From an uncultured Labedella sp. (GTDB taxonomy: Bacteria > Actinomycetota > Actinomycetes > Actinomycetales > Microbacteriaceae): DNA of 6,615 nt. How positions within the stretch are numbered: the first letter of the stretch is position 1; each line of letters starts with the position of its first letter. Of this stretch, positions 1 to 6,012 are shown piece by piece. A program made the translations under genes and the position numbers. The notes under the pieces were generated by a model, which saw only the letters and a program-made list of their open reading frames with translations, searched no databases and was not told the DNA's origin. Location: contig CAKTZW010000107.1 in NCBI GenBank assembly GCA_934636065.1, positions 1 to 6,615 of the forward strand, written 5' to 3'.

Positions 1-441
1 GGGCTCCTGATGGGCGCCGTCGCGAACCTCGCTCCCGACGCCTTCGCAGGGATCCACGCCGCTGTGCCGTTCGTCGACGCGCTCACCACGATCCTCGACC
101 CGAGCCTCCCGCTCACGGTCATCGAGTGGGACGAGTGGGGCGACCCACTCCACGACCCGGAGGTGTACGCGTACATGAAGTCGTACTCGCCGTACGAGAA
201 CGTGCGGGAGGGCGTCGAGTACCCGCACATCCTCGCGACGACGAGCCTCAACGACACGCGGGTCTACTACGTCGAGCCGGCGAAGTGGGTCGCAAGACTC
301 CGCGAGGTCTGCGCGCCCGTGATCCTCAAGACCGAGATGGTCGCGGGCCACGGCGGGGTGAGTGGCCGCTACGCGCAGTGGCGGGAGCGCGCCTTCGAAC
401 TCGCGTGGATCCTCGACGTCCTCGTCCTCGAGGCCGCCTGA
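1..441 (+). CDS. ptrB: Oligopeptidase B / prolyl oligopeptidase family (S9) serine peptidase, C-terminal part (5' end outside window)
   Basis: This is the last 146 residues of an S9-family serine peptidase, open from the first base of the window. Oligopeptidase B is a cytosolic enzyme that cleaves short peptides after basic residues. The visible part starts with GLLMG, which in this family directly follows the nucleophile motif GGSAG, so the catalytic Ser should lie about two residues upstream of the window. The other two triad members are visible: Asp85 in SLNDTRV and His117 in AGHGGVSGR, 32 residues apart (35 in the E. coli enzyme). The stretch WDEWGDP followed by YMKSYSPYENV (about 43-68) is typical of oligopeptidase B rather than of prolyl endopeptidase proper. 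The ATG at base 10 is internal and is not the start. The gene is convergent with the phosphofructokinase gene and ends 7 bases before a perfect inverted repeat. Family call is secure; substrate specificity cannot be confirmed because the N-terminal propeller is missing. Confidence 0.9.
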   Translation, partial: GLLMGAVANLAPDAFAGIHAAVPFVDALTTILDPSLPLTVIEWDEWGDPLHDPEVYAYMKSYSPYENVREGVEYPHILATTSLNDTRVYYVEPAKWVARLREVCAPVILKTEMVAGHGGVSGRYAQWRERAFELAWILDVLVLEAA

Positions 442-448
442 CCCCCGC

Positions 449-514
449 CCTACTACATGAAAACGGAGATGGTGCACGTCGTGACGTGCACCATCTCCGT
501 TTTCATGTAGTAGG
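449..514. terminator. Perfect 32-bp inverted repeat, probable bidirectional terminator (hairpin 1)
   Basis: Bases 449-480 are the exact reverse complement of 483-514, with only GT (481-482) between them. The apical pair must open to make a sterically possible loop. The repeat fills nearly the whole gap between two convergent genes: it begins 7 bases after the peptidase stop codon and touches the stop codon of the phosphofructokinase gene on the other strand. There is no T-tract after either arm. Intrinsic terminators without a U-tail are common in actinobacteria, so a two-way terminator or 3'-end stabilising hairpin is the likely role. That role is inferred; the repeat itself is directly visible. 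Confidence 0.85.
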
Positions 515-1543
515 TCAGCCGAAGAGGATGGCGGCCTCGTCGTAGCGCTCCTGCGGGACCGTCTTCAGTCGGCCGACGGCGTCCGCGAACGGCACGTTCA
601 CGACCTCCGTGCCGTTGAGCGCGACCATCGTGCCCCACTCCTCGCGCATGATGGAGTCGATCGCGGCCATTCCGAGGCGGGTCGACAGCACGCGGTCGTA
701 GGCGCTCGGCACGCCGCCGCGCTGCAGGTGTCCGAGGACCGTCGCGCGCGACTCGACGCCCGTGCGGGCCTCGATCTCGGGGGCGAGCATGTCCGCGATG
801 CCACCGAGCCTCGGGCGGTTGAAGGCGTCGAGGCCCTTCTCGGAGTGCGCCGTCTCCATCGTCGTGAGCGTGAAGCCCTCCGCCACGACGACGATCGGGG
901 CGCGACCGCGGTCGGCGACGTTCTGGACCCACTCGCAGATCTGCTCCATCGACTGCGGCTGCTCCGGGATGAGGATCGCGTGGGCACCCGCCGCCATACC
1001 CGCGTGCAGGGCGATCCAGCCGACGTGGCGCCCCATGACCTCGACGACCATGCAGCGCTTGTGCGACTCGGCGGTCGTCCGCACCCGGTCGATCGCCTCC
1101 GTGGCGATCTCGACGGCCGTGTCGAAGCCGAACGAGTAATCCGTCGCGTCGAGGTCGTTGTCGATCGTCTTGGGGACGCCGACGATCTTGAGGCCGGCGT
1201 CCGTGAGGCGCTTCGCCGCAGCGAGCGTGCCCTCTCCCCCGATCGCGATGAGTGCGTCGACGCCGATCCGATCGAGAGTCGCCTGGACGTTCTCCGGGCC
1301 GCCGTGCGGGCCCTCGAACGGGTTCGTCCTGCTCGTCCCGAGGATCGTCCCACCCTGCTTGGAGAGTCCGCGGACGGTGTGGCGGTCGAGCGGCATCGTG
1401 AGGCCCTCGACGACGCCGCGCCAGCCGTCGCGGATGCCGACGAACGACTGGTTGTGAATCTTCGTCCCCTTCAGGACGGTTCCGCGGATGACCGCGTTCA
1501 GACCGGGACAGTCCCCACCGCTCGTGAGCACGCCAATTCGCAT
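515..1543 (-). CDS. pfkA: 6-phosphofructokinase (actinobacterial group III type, probably ATP-dependent)
   Basis: A complete 342-residue phosphofructokinase, which phosphorylates fructose 6-phosphate to fructose 1,6-bisphosphate in cytosolic glycolysis. Motifs in order: SGGDCPGLN (8-16) near the N-terminus, GGEGT (102-106), PKTIDNDL (124-131) with the catalytic Asp128, MGR (170-172), and GHLQRGG (271-277). The donor-selecting positions are Gly105 (E. coli Gly104) and Lys125 (E. coli Gly124). Pyrophosphate enzymes usually have Asp and Lys there; Gly plus Lys is the combination of the ATP-using Streptomyces enzyme, so ATP is the likely donor. The ATG at 1543 is preceded by GAAAGG (minus strand, bases 1553-1558) with a 9-base gap. 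The frame stays open to 1945, but that extension lies antisense to the mycoredoxin gene and lacks PFK sequence. A weak TAGGGT -10 candidate on the minus strand (1605-1610) would leave a leader of roughly 55 bases. Confidence 0.95.
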   Translation of the reverse strand: MRIGVLTSGGDCPGLNAVIRGTVLKGTKIHNQSFVGIRDGWRGVVEGLTMPLDRHTVRGLSKQGGTILGTSRTNPFEGPHGGPENVQATLDRIGVDALIAIGGEGTLAAAKRLTDAGLKIVGVPKTIDNDLDATDYSFGFDTAVEIATEAIDRVRTTAESHKRCMVVEVMGRHVGWIALHAGMAAGAHAILIPEQPQSMEQICEWVQNVADRGRAPIVVVAEGFTLTTMETAHSEKGLDAFNRPRLGGIADMLAPEIEARTGVESRATVLGHLQRGGVPSAYDRVLSTRLGMAAIDSIMREEWGTMVALNGTEVVNVPFADAVGRLKTVPQERYDEAAILFG

Positions 1544-1626
1544 CGAGTTTCGCCTTTCGACTGGAGTACGCGGCATGCTCGCGGTCGCGATCGCCGCCAT
1601 CACGACCCTAGCGCGTGGGAGCGGAG

Positions 1627-1632
1627 TAAACT
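1627..1632 (+). promoter_or_regulatory. Candidate -10 element for a leaderless mycoredoxin transcript
   Basis: TAAACT fits the actinobacterial -10 consensus TANNNT and ends exactly 7 bases before the ATG at 1640. A transcript from it would start at or next to the start codon. No Shine-Dalgarno sequence lies at a usable distance: the nearest GGAG (1623-1626) is 13 bases from the ATG and sits within the promoter. No convincing -35 box is seen, the best being GAC near 1604-1606. Leaderless mRNAs with this spacing are widespread in actinobacteria. Confidence 0.45.
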
Positions 1633-1639
1633 GACCGGT

Positions 1640-1897
1640 ATGGATTACACCCCGCACGGCTCGAGCATCACCATGTTCACGACGGAGTGGTGCGGTTACT
1701 GCGCCCGCCTGAAGAAGCAGCTCGACGGCGCGGGAATCGCCTACGACGAGATCGACATCGAGCGGGTCGCGGGCACCGCCGAGTTCGTCGCGAGCGTGAA
1801 CGACGGCAACCAGACCGTCCCGACCGTCGTCTTCCCCGACGGCAGCACCGCGACGAACCCGTCGCTCTTCGAGGTCCGCGAGCGCCTCGCCTCCTGA
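1640..1897 (+). CDS. mrx1: Mycoredoxin / glutaredoxin-like protein (Mrx1 type)
   Basis: A complete 85-residue thioredoxin-fold protein. It carries the active site WCGYC (Trp17, Cys18, Cys21), the cis-proline segment TVP (59-61), the phrase SVNDGNQTVPTVVFPDGS and the downstream TNPS (72-75). These are very close to mycobacterial mycoredoxin-1 as I know it. Mycoredoxins reduce mycothiol mixed disulfides on cytosolic proteins, with electrons from NADPH via mycothiol disulfide reductase and mycothiol. The CxxC form also fits a generic glutaredoxin or NrdH-like protein, but the SVN..N.TVPT stretch favours mycoredoxin. The length is normal for the family. The start is the first ATG, with no Shine-Dalgarno sequence and a -10 box 7 bases upstream, so it may be leaderless. 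It is divergent from the phosphofructokinase gene across 96 bases and convergent with the transporter gene across a 52-bp palindrome. It appears to be a single-gene transcription unit. Confidence 0.93.
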   Translation: MDYTPHGSSITMFTTEWCGYCARLKKQLDGAGIAYDEIDIERVAGTAEFVASVNDGNQTVPTVVFPDGSTATNPSLFEVRERLAS

Positions 1898-1909
1898 CCC
1901 CCTCTTACC

Positions 1910-1961
1910 CCTGAAAACGTCGTAGGTGCGCGAATATTCGCGCACCTACGACGTTTTCAGG
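1910..1961. terminator. Perfect 52-bp palindrome, probable bidirectional terminator (hairpin 2)
   Basis: Bases 1910-1935 are the exact reverse complement of 1936-1961, with no spacer and a centre at AATATT, so both strands read identically. Flanking CCC (1908-1910) and GGG (1963-1965) could lengthen the stem with a small bulge. It sits 12 bases after the mycoredoxin stop codon and 17 bases before the end of the transporter gene on the other strand. There is no distal T-tract, although each outer arm contains AAAA/TTTT (1914-1917, 1953-1956). Symmetry and position point to termination or 3'-end protection for both convergent transcripts. It shares sequence with the hairpin at 449-514. Confidence 0.85.
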
Positions 1962-1978
1962 AGGGTGAGTGGGCGGGG

Positions 1979-3424
1979 TCAGGCACCGAGGGCGACGGCG
2001 CCGACCAGCACGGCCACGAGCAGCATCACGAGCGAGACCACGACCGCTCGCCACAGCACCTTCTTGTGGTGATCGCCGAGGTGGACGCCGGCCAGGGAGA
2101 CGAGCAGCAGGATCGCCGGCACGAGCGGGCTCTGCATGTGCACGACCTGACCCGTGATCGACGCCCGCGCCATGTCGACCGGGTCGACCCCGAAGGTCGC
2201 AGCGCTCTCGGCGAGCACCGGGAGGATGCCGAAGTAGAACGCGTCGTTGCTGAGGAAGAACGTCATGGGCATGCTGAGCAAGCCCGTGATGACGGCGGAG
2301 AAGGAGCCGAGGGAGTCCGGGATGCTCGCGGAGACCCACTCTGCCATCGCGGTCACCATTCCCGTGCCCTCGAGGACGCCGATGAGCACGCCGGCCGCGA
2401 GCACCATCGAGACGACGCCGACGATGCTCGGGGCGTGCGCCACGACGCGCTCGGCCTGGTCCTTCACGTGCGGGAAGTTGACGAGGATGGCGACCGCGCT
2501 CGCGGCCATGAAGATGTAGGCGAGCGGGAGGATGTCGAGCACGAGCAGCACCATGACGGCGACGGTCAGCAGCGCGTTGAACCACAGCAGCTTCGGGCGC
2601 AGTGTCGCGCGAGCGGGGTCGAGTGCCGTGTCCGCCATCGCCGTGTCGTGATCGTCGACGAGCGTGCGGATGCTCTCGGTCGAGATCCGGTGGTCCGCGA
2701 TGACGACACCGCGGGGGCCTGCGCTGCGCGACGGGCGACCGCCTGCGCTCCGGCCACTCCGCGACGCGCCACCCGCCGCGGCCCCGCCGAGCGCCGCGTC
2801 GTCGATCGCTCCCCCGAGCCGCTTCCGCTCGAAGACCCCGAGGTGCCAGGCGAACAGGAACACGACCGCGATGCCGGCGAGCAGCGAGGGGATCATCGGC
2901 ACGAACACGTCGGAGGCCTGCAGGTCGAGAGCGGCTGCGGCGCGGGCGGTCGGGCCGCCCCACGGCAGGATGTTCATGACGCCGTTGGCGAGACCCGCGA
3001 CGCACGTGAGGACGACGGGGCTGAGCCCGAGCCGCAGGTAGATCGGCAGCAGCGCCGACGTGGTCACGATGAAGGTCGTCGATCCGTCGCCGTCGAGGGA
3101 GATGACCGCAGCGAGGAGGGCGGTGCCCACGACCACCTTGACGGGGTCGTGGCCCGCGATGCGGAGGATGAGGCGCACGACGGGGTCGAAGAGCCCGACG
3201 TCGATCATGACGCCGAAGTAGATGATGGCGAACATGAGCAGGGCGGCTGTGGGCGCGAGCCCGCCGATCGCGTCGAGCGCCATGTCGCCGATGCCGAGGC
3301 CCGCGCCCGCGAAGAGGCCGAAGATCGTCGGCACGACGATGAGGGCGAGCACCGGGGTCATGCGCTTCGTCATGATGAGCGCCATGAACACGGCGACCAT
3401 CCCGAAACCGAGGATCACGAGCAC
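1979..3424 (-). CDS. CitMHS-family citrate:divalent cation:H+ symporter
   Basis: A complete 481-residue, very hydrophobic inner-membrane protein of the CitMHS family, which imports citrate as a complex with a divalent metal ion together with protons. Hallmarks in order: ILGFGMVAVFMALIMTKRM at the N-terminus, YFGVMIDVGLFDP (69-81), SLDGDGSTTF (109-118), NILPWGGPTAR (151-161), SNDAFYFGILPVL (392-404) and MQSPLVPA (430-437). About six hydrophobic helices precede a hydrophilic loop (about 198-280) and about six follow. Residues 205-240 of the loop are low-complexity Gly/Ala/Ser/Arg, and the protein is nearly 50 residues longer than B. subtilis CitM. The GTG start at 3424 is supported by AAGGAG six bases upstream; the next ATG codon (Met9) would lose the first half-helix. 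The gene is divergent from a CitA/CitB-type two-component pair, which probably controls it. The family is sure; which metal and carboxylate are carried (Mg, Ca or other; citrate or similar) cannot be read from sequence. Confidence 0.93.
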   Translation of the reverse strand: MLVILGFGMVAVFMALIMTKRMTPVLALIVVPTIFGLFAGAGLGIGDMALDAIGGLAPTAALLMFAIIYFGVMIDVGLFDPVVRLILRIAGHDPVKVVVGTALLAAVISLDGDGSTTFIVTTSALLPIYLRLGLSPVVLTCVAGLANGVMNILPWGGPTARAAAALDLQASDVFVPMIPSLLAGIAVVFLFAWHLGVFERKRLGGAIDDAALGGAAAGGASRSGRSAGGRPSRSAGPRGVVIADHRISTESIRTLVDDHDTAMADTALDPARATLRPKLLWFNALLTVAVMVLLVLDILPLAYIFMAASAVAILVNFPHVKDQAERVVAHAPSIVGVVSMVLAAGVLIGVLEGTGMVTAMAEWVSASIPDSLGSFSAVITGLLSMPMTFFLSNDAFYFGILPVLAESAATFGVDPVDMARASITGQVVHMQSPLVPAILLLVSLAGVHLGDHHKKVLWRAVVVSLVMLLVAVLVGAVALGA

Positions 3425-3430
3425 GAGGGA

Positions 3431-3436
3431 CTCCTT
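3431..3436 (-). promoter_or_regulatory. Strong Shine-Dalgarno fixing the transporter's GTG start
   Basis: On the minus strand these bases read AAGGAG and stand six bases before the GTG at 3424. This decides for the GTG over a second GTG two codons later and the first ATG eight codons later, neither of which has a comparable site at the right distance. Confidence 0.75.
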
Positions 3437-3463
3437 CGTCCGTTTGGTGAGCTGGTCCGGGCC

Positions 3464-3469
3464 ACGTTA
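3464..3469 (-). promoter_or_regulatory. Candidate -10 element of the citrate transporter gene
   Basis: The minus strand reads TAACGT, matching TANNNT. Transcription would start near 3457, giving a leader of about 33 bases that includes the AAGGAG. No good -35 box lies 16-18 bases further upstream, as would be expected of a promoter that needs an activator. The call rests on the six bases and their position only. Confidence 0.3.
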
Positions 3470-3503
3470 GGCGGACGGCGCGCCACCGTCTCGCTACTGC
3501 TCG

Positions 3504-3526
3504 TTTGCTCGCGAATCGCGCGAAAA
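3504..3526. promoter_or_regulatory. Dyad-symmetric candidate operator between transporter and two-component genes
   Basis: A dyad centred on base 3515 has arms CGCGA (3510-3514) and TCGCG (3516-3520) that match perfectly. Symmetry continues outward to TTT (3504-3506) against AAA (3524-3526), for 9 of 11 complementary pairs. It is the most obvious symmetric element in the 186-base divergent gap. The centre falls about 58 bases upstream of the start inferred for the transporter and about 68 upstream of that for the kinase gene. Both are reasonable for an activating response regulator. Binding by the adjacent CitB-type regulator is an inference; a short GC-rich dyad can arise by chance in DNA of this composition. 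Confidence 0.35.
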
Positions 3527-3570
3527 GCCGGTTCTGCGCATTCTGCTCGTGGACGGCGGACGGCCGGGTC

Positions 3571-3576
3571 TACGCT
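3571..3576 (+). promoter_or_regulatory. Candidate -10 element of the sensor kinase-regulator operon
   Basis: TACGCT matches TANNNT and lies 34 bases before the kinase ATG, leaving room for the GGAG ribosome site at 3602-3605. The -35 position (around 3547-3553, CGTGGA) is a poor match. Weak call. Confidence 0.25.
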
Positions 3577-3610
3577 CGGGAGCGGGCGAGGACGACCGGA
3601 CGGAGCGACG

Positions 3611-5332
3611 ATGACGATCGAGGCATCACCGACCCCGCCTCGGGTGCGGCGCGCCCAGCGCCCCCGGGGGAAGCGGCCGTTCACGCTGCAGATGTTCTGG
3701 CTCATCCTCGCGGCGATGGCGCTTGTGTCCGTCGTGACGACGGCGTTGTTCGCCTGGACGGGATTCCAACGTCTCGTGCAGCAGACACAGGCCTCCGCGC
3801 TGCACATCGCCCAGGCGGTCGCGTCGGATCCGACGGTCCGCGAGGCCGCCGAGCGCGAGTCGGACCGTCCCGTCCCTCTCGACGACGCCGACCTCGTCGG
3901 CTCGGCCGTCGCGCGCCTCGCGTCGGACGTCGAAGACCGCACGGGTGCCCTGTTCGTGGTCGTCACCGACGACACCGGTCGTCGCCTCGCCCACCCGGAG
4001 GACGAACGCATCGGCGATCCGGTGTCGACGAGCCCGGCGTCGGCGCTCGCCGGACGCGAGACCGTGTCGTGGGAGCGGGGCACCCTCGGCGACTCGGCGC
4101 GCGCCAAGGTGCCGGTCCGCTCCATCGAGGACCCGGACCGCGTCGTGGGAGAGGTGAGCGTCGGATTCGCACCGTCGCGCGTGTGGCAGACGGTCGCGGC
4201 GGACGCCGCTCCCGTCGCGCTCGCGGCCCTCGTCGCCCTGCTCGCCGGTGCGGGCGCGGCGTGGCTCATCGCCCGACGACTGCACCGCGACACTCTCGGG
4301 CTCGAACCGGACGAGCTCCTCGCCCTCGCGGTCGATCAGGAGGCCGTGCTCGCGGGCGTCGGCGACGGCGTGCTCGGCACCGGGACCGACGGCACGGTCA
4401 CCGTGGCGAACCCACGTGCCGAGGAGCTGCTCGCGGTGACGGGAGCCGTGGGGCGGGGACTCGACGACGTCCTCGGCCCGGAGCTCGCCGCACGGCTCGG
4501 CCGCGACGGCGAGAGCGGCCCGATCCTGCACGGCGACCGGGTCCTCTTCCTCGAGAGCCGTCCCGTGAGCCGAGCCGGCCGGGCGCTCGGGCGCGTCTCG
4601 ATCATCCGCGATCGGACGGACGTCGAGGCGCTCAGTCGCAAACTGAACGCCGTCGAGACGCTCGGGAACGCGCTCCGCGCTCAGCGTCACGAGTTCGCGA
4701 ACCGGTTGCACGTGCTCAGCGGCCTGCTGGGGAACAACGACGTCGCCGAGGCGAGCGCGTACCTCGCGGGCGTCGTGGGCCACGGCCCGGTCCGCTTCCC
4801 GCTCGAGAACGCCGACCTCATCCGGGAACCGTTCCTGCAGGCGTTCCTCGGCGCCAAGGGCATCGAGGCCGAGGAACGCGGTGTGCGCCTGCGGATCGGT
4901 AACGACGCCGACGCGCACGGGGCGCTGCGCCGCCCCGAGGACGTCACGACGGTGCTCGGCAATCTCGTCGACAACGGCATCGCGGCGGCGGTCCGCGGCC
5001 GCTCCGGCGCGGGGGCGGAGGCGTGGGTGGAGGTGGAGGCGCTCGTCGACGGGGACGACCTCTACCTCTCCGTGATGGACTCCGGCGCCGGGGTCGACGG
5101 CGATCCGTTCGCACCGCGACCCGACGGAGCGGGCGATCCCGAGGCGGCGCACGGACACGGGATCGGCCTTCCTCTGTCCCGCGACATCGTCCGCCGCTCG
5201 GGCGGTGACCTGTGGCTCGCGTCGGCGGGAGTCCCGGGCCGGCACGGCGCCGTGTTCTGCGTCCGACTCCCGCACGCCGTCGACCCCGCGACCGACGGAG
5301 TCGCGCGACCCGACACCGAGGAGGCACCGTGA
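3611..5332 (+). CDS. CitA/DcuS-family sensor histidine kinase (citrate or C4-dicarboxylate sensor)
   Basis: A 573-residue membrane sensor kinase. Order: basic N-terminal tail; transmembrane helix about 27-51; extracytoplasmic PASP/Cache-type ligand domain about 52-197; second helix about 199-221; cytoplasmic PAS domain about 235-335; then the kinase. RAQRHEFANRLH holds the phospho-accepting His360. The N-box is NLVDN (451-455), and the ATP lid regions are DSGAG (490-494) and GHGIGL (515-520). In the sensor domain, RLAH (Arg125, His128) and RAK (Arg164, Lys166) line up with Klebsiella CitA Arg66/His69 and Arg107/Lys109, which contact citrate. This favours citrate as the signal, although DcuS-type C4-dicarboxylate sensing cannot be excluded. 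The ATG at 3611 has GGAG five bases upstream. The frame is open back to 2066, but that part is antisense to the transporter gene. The stop codon overlaps the regulator's GTG start by four bases. Confidence 0.93.
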   Translation: MTIEASPTPPRVRRAQRPRGKRPFTLQMFWLILAAMALVSVVTTALFAWTGFQRLVQQTQASALHIAQAVASDPTVREAAERESDRPVPLDDADLVGSAVARLASDVEDRTGALFVVVTDDTGRRLAHPEDERIGDPVSTSPASALAGRETVSWERGTLGDSARAKVPVRSIEDPDRVVGEVSVGFAPSRVWQTVAADAAPVALAALVALLAGAGAAWLIARRLHRDTLGLEPDELLALAVDQEAVLAGVGDGVLGTGTDGTVTVANPRAEELLAVTGAVGRGLDDVLGPELAARLGRDGESGPILHGDRVLFLESRPVSRAGRALGRVSIIRDRTDVEALSRKLNAVETLGNALRAQRHEFANRLHVLSGLLGNNDVAEASAYLAGVVGHGPVRFPLENADLIREPFLQAFLGAKGIEAEERGVRLRIGNDADAHGALRRPEDVTTVLGNLVDNGIAAAVRGRSGAGAEAWVEVEALVDGDDLYLSVMDSGAGVDGDPFAPRPDGAGDPEAAHGHGIGLPLSRDIVRRSGGDLWLASAGVPGRHGAVFCVRLPHAVDPATDGVARPDTEEAP

Positions 5333-6012
5333 GCGAGATCGACGTCGTGATCGTCGACGACGACTTCCGCGTCGCGGGACTGCACCGCGACATCGTCTCG
5401 GCGACGGCGGGGTACCGCGTCGTGGGCACGGCCGGCACCCGGGGTGAGGCGGAGAGGGCGATCGCGGACCTGCGTCCGCAGCTTCTCCTCGTCGACGTCT
5501 ACCTGCCGGACGGCGACGGCATCGAGCTGCTCCGACGCGTGGATGTCGATGCGATCGTGCTGTCCGCGGCGACCGACGCCGACACGATCCGACGGGCGTT
5601 CCGGGCCGGGGCCTTCGGCTACCTCGTGAAGCCGTTCCCCGACGATCGCCTCGTGGAACTGATCCGCGGTTTTGCGCGGTACCGGAACCTCCTCGGTCCG
5701 GGAGCCGAGGCGGACCAGGAGACCATCGGCCGAGCGCGTCGCGCCCTCCTCGGTGGAGAGGGAGCCGGCGGCGTCGGGGGCCGCTCGGCGACGGAGACGG
5801 CGGTGCTCGAGGCGCTCGCCTCGGCGGACACGGATCTATCGGCCCCGGAGGTCGCCCGCCGGCTCGGGATCTCCCGGGCGACCGCGCAGCGCTACCTCGC
5901 CGCACTCGCTCGGGACGGGACCGCGACGGTCTCGCTCAGCTACGGCAGCACCGGCCGACCGGAGCACCGGTTCCGGGCGGCGGGTCGAGGCGGGCGCTGG
6001 TCATCCCCCTGA
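5329..6012 (+). CDS. CitB/DcuR-family response regulator
   Basis: A 227-residue DNA-binding response regulator, partner of the kinase just upstream. The receiver domain (about 4-118) has the acidic pocket Asp10/Asp11, phospho-accepting Asp56 in LLLVDVYLPDGDG, Ser79 in VLSA and Lys101 in VKPF. After a Gly-rich linker (about 122-152), the output domain contains a helix-turn-helix at about 170-195 (SAPEVARRLGISRATAQRYL) and the closing YGSTGRPEHRFR, typical of the CitB class. The GTG start at 5329 overlaps the kinase stop codon (GTGA) and has GAGGAGG (5318-5324) four bases upstream, so translation is coupled. An open frame from 5212 is an upstream run-on inside the kinase gene and is not used. 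The likely target is the divergent region at 3425-3610, activating citrate transporter transcription, as known for CitT/citM in Bacillus and CitB/citH in Corynebacterium. The target is inferred from context. Confidence 0.93.
   Translation: MSEIDVVIVDDDFRVAGLHRDIVSATAGYRVVGTAGTRGEAERAIADLRPQLLLVDVYLPDGDGIELLRRVDVDAIVLSAATDADTIRRAFRAGAFGYLVKPFPDDRLVELIRGFARYRNLLGPGAEADQETIGRARRALLGGEGAGGVGGRSATETAVLEALASADTDLSAPEVARRLGISRATAQRYLAALARDGTATVSLSYGSTGRPEHRFRAAGRGGRWSSP

Noticed and set aside
449..514. Inverted repeat as an insertion-sequence end, attachment site or CRISPR repeat
   Set aside because: There is no transposase or integrase, no flanking target duplication, no spacer periodicity, and both neighbouring genes are intact up to the repeat. 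Its place between two stop codons fits a terminator better.
1544..1639. Riboswitch or structured leader in the phosphofructokinase/mycoredoxin gap
   Set aside because: The gap is only 96 bases, must hold two divergent promoters, and shows no extended stem set or recognisable riboswitch core.
1544..1945. N-terminal extension of the phosphofructokinase on the minus strand
   Set aside because: It is antisense to the mycoredoxin gene and shows no family sequence. The ATG at 1543 with GAAAGG upstream begins exactly at the conserved MRIGVLTSGGDCPG.
1905..3005. Second minus-strand open frame inside the transporter gene
   Set aside because: Frame-shifted shadow of the transporter, very Arg-rich, and it would run through the palindrome at 1910-1961 with no ribosome site at its start.
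2066..3610. Plus-strand open frame running into the sensor kinase, suggesting a protein of nearly 1,090 residues
   Set aside because: Bases 2066-3424 are antisense to the well-supported CitMHS transporter. The translated sequence is Arg/Asp/His/Glu-rich without domains, as expected of a GC-rich shadow frame. The kinase has its own ATG with GGAG at 3611, just before the first transmembrane helix.
3425..3610. Small protein or small RNA gene in the divergent citrate control region
   Set aside because: No short frame with a ribosome site and plausible composition, and no terminator-like hairpin inside the gap. The region is adequately explained by two promoters and an operator.
3626..5905. Long minus-strand open frame (over 750 residues) across the kinase and regulator
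   Set aside because: It has Arg/Pro/Gly-rich composition, no recognisable motif and no fitting start. The plus strand here encodes two full-length proteins with complete catalytic motifs.
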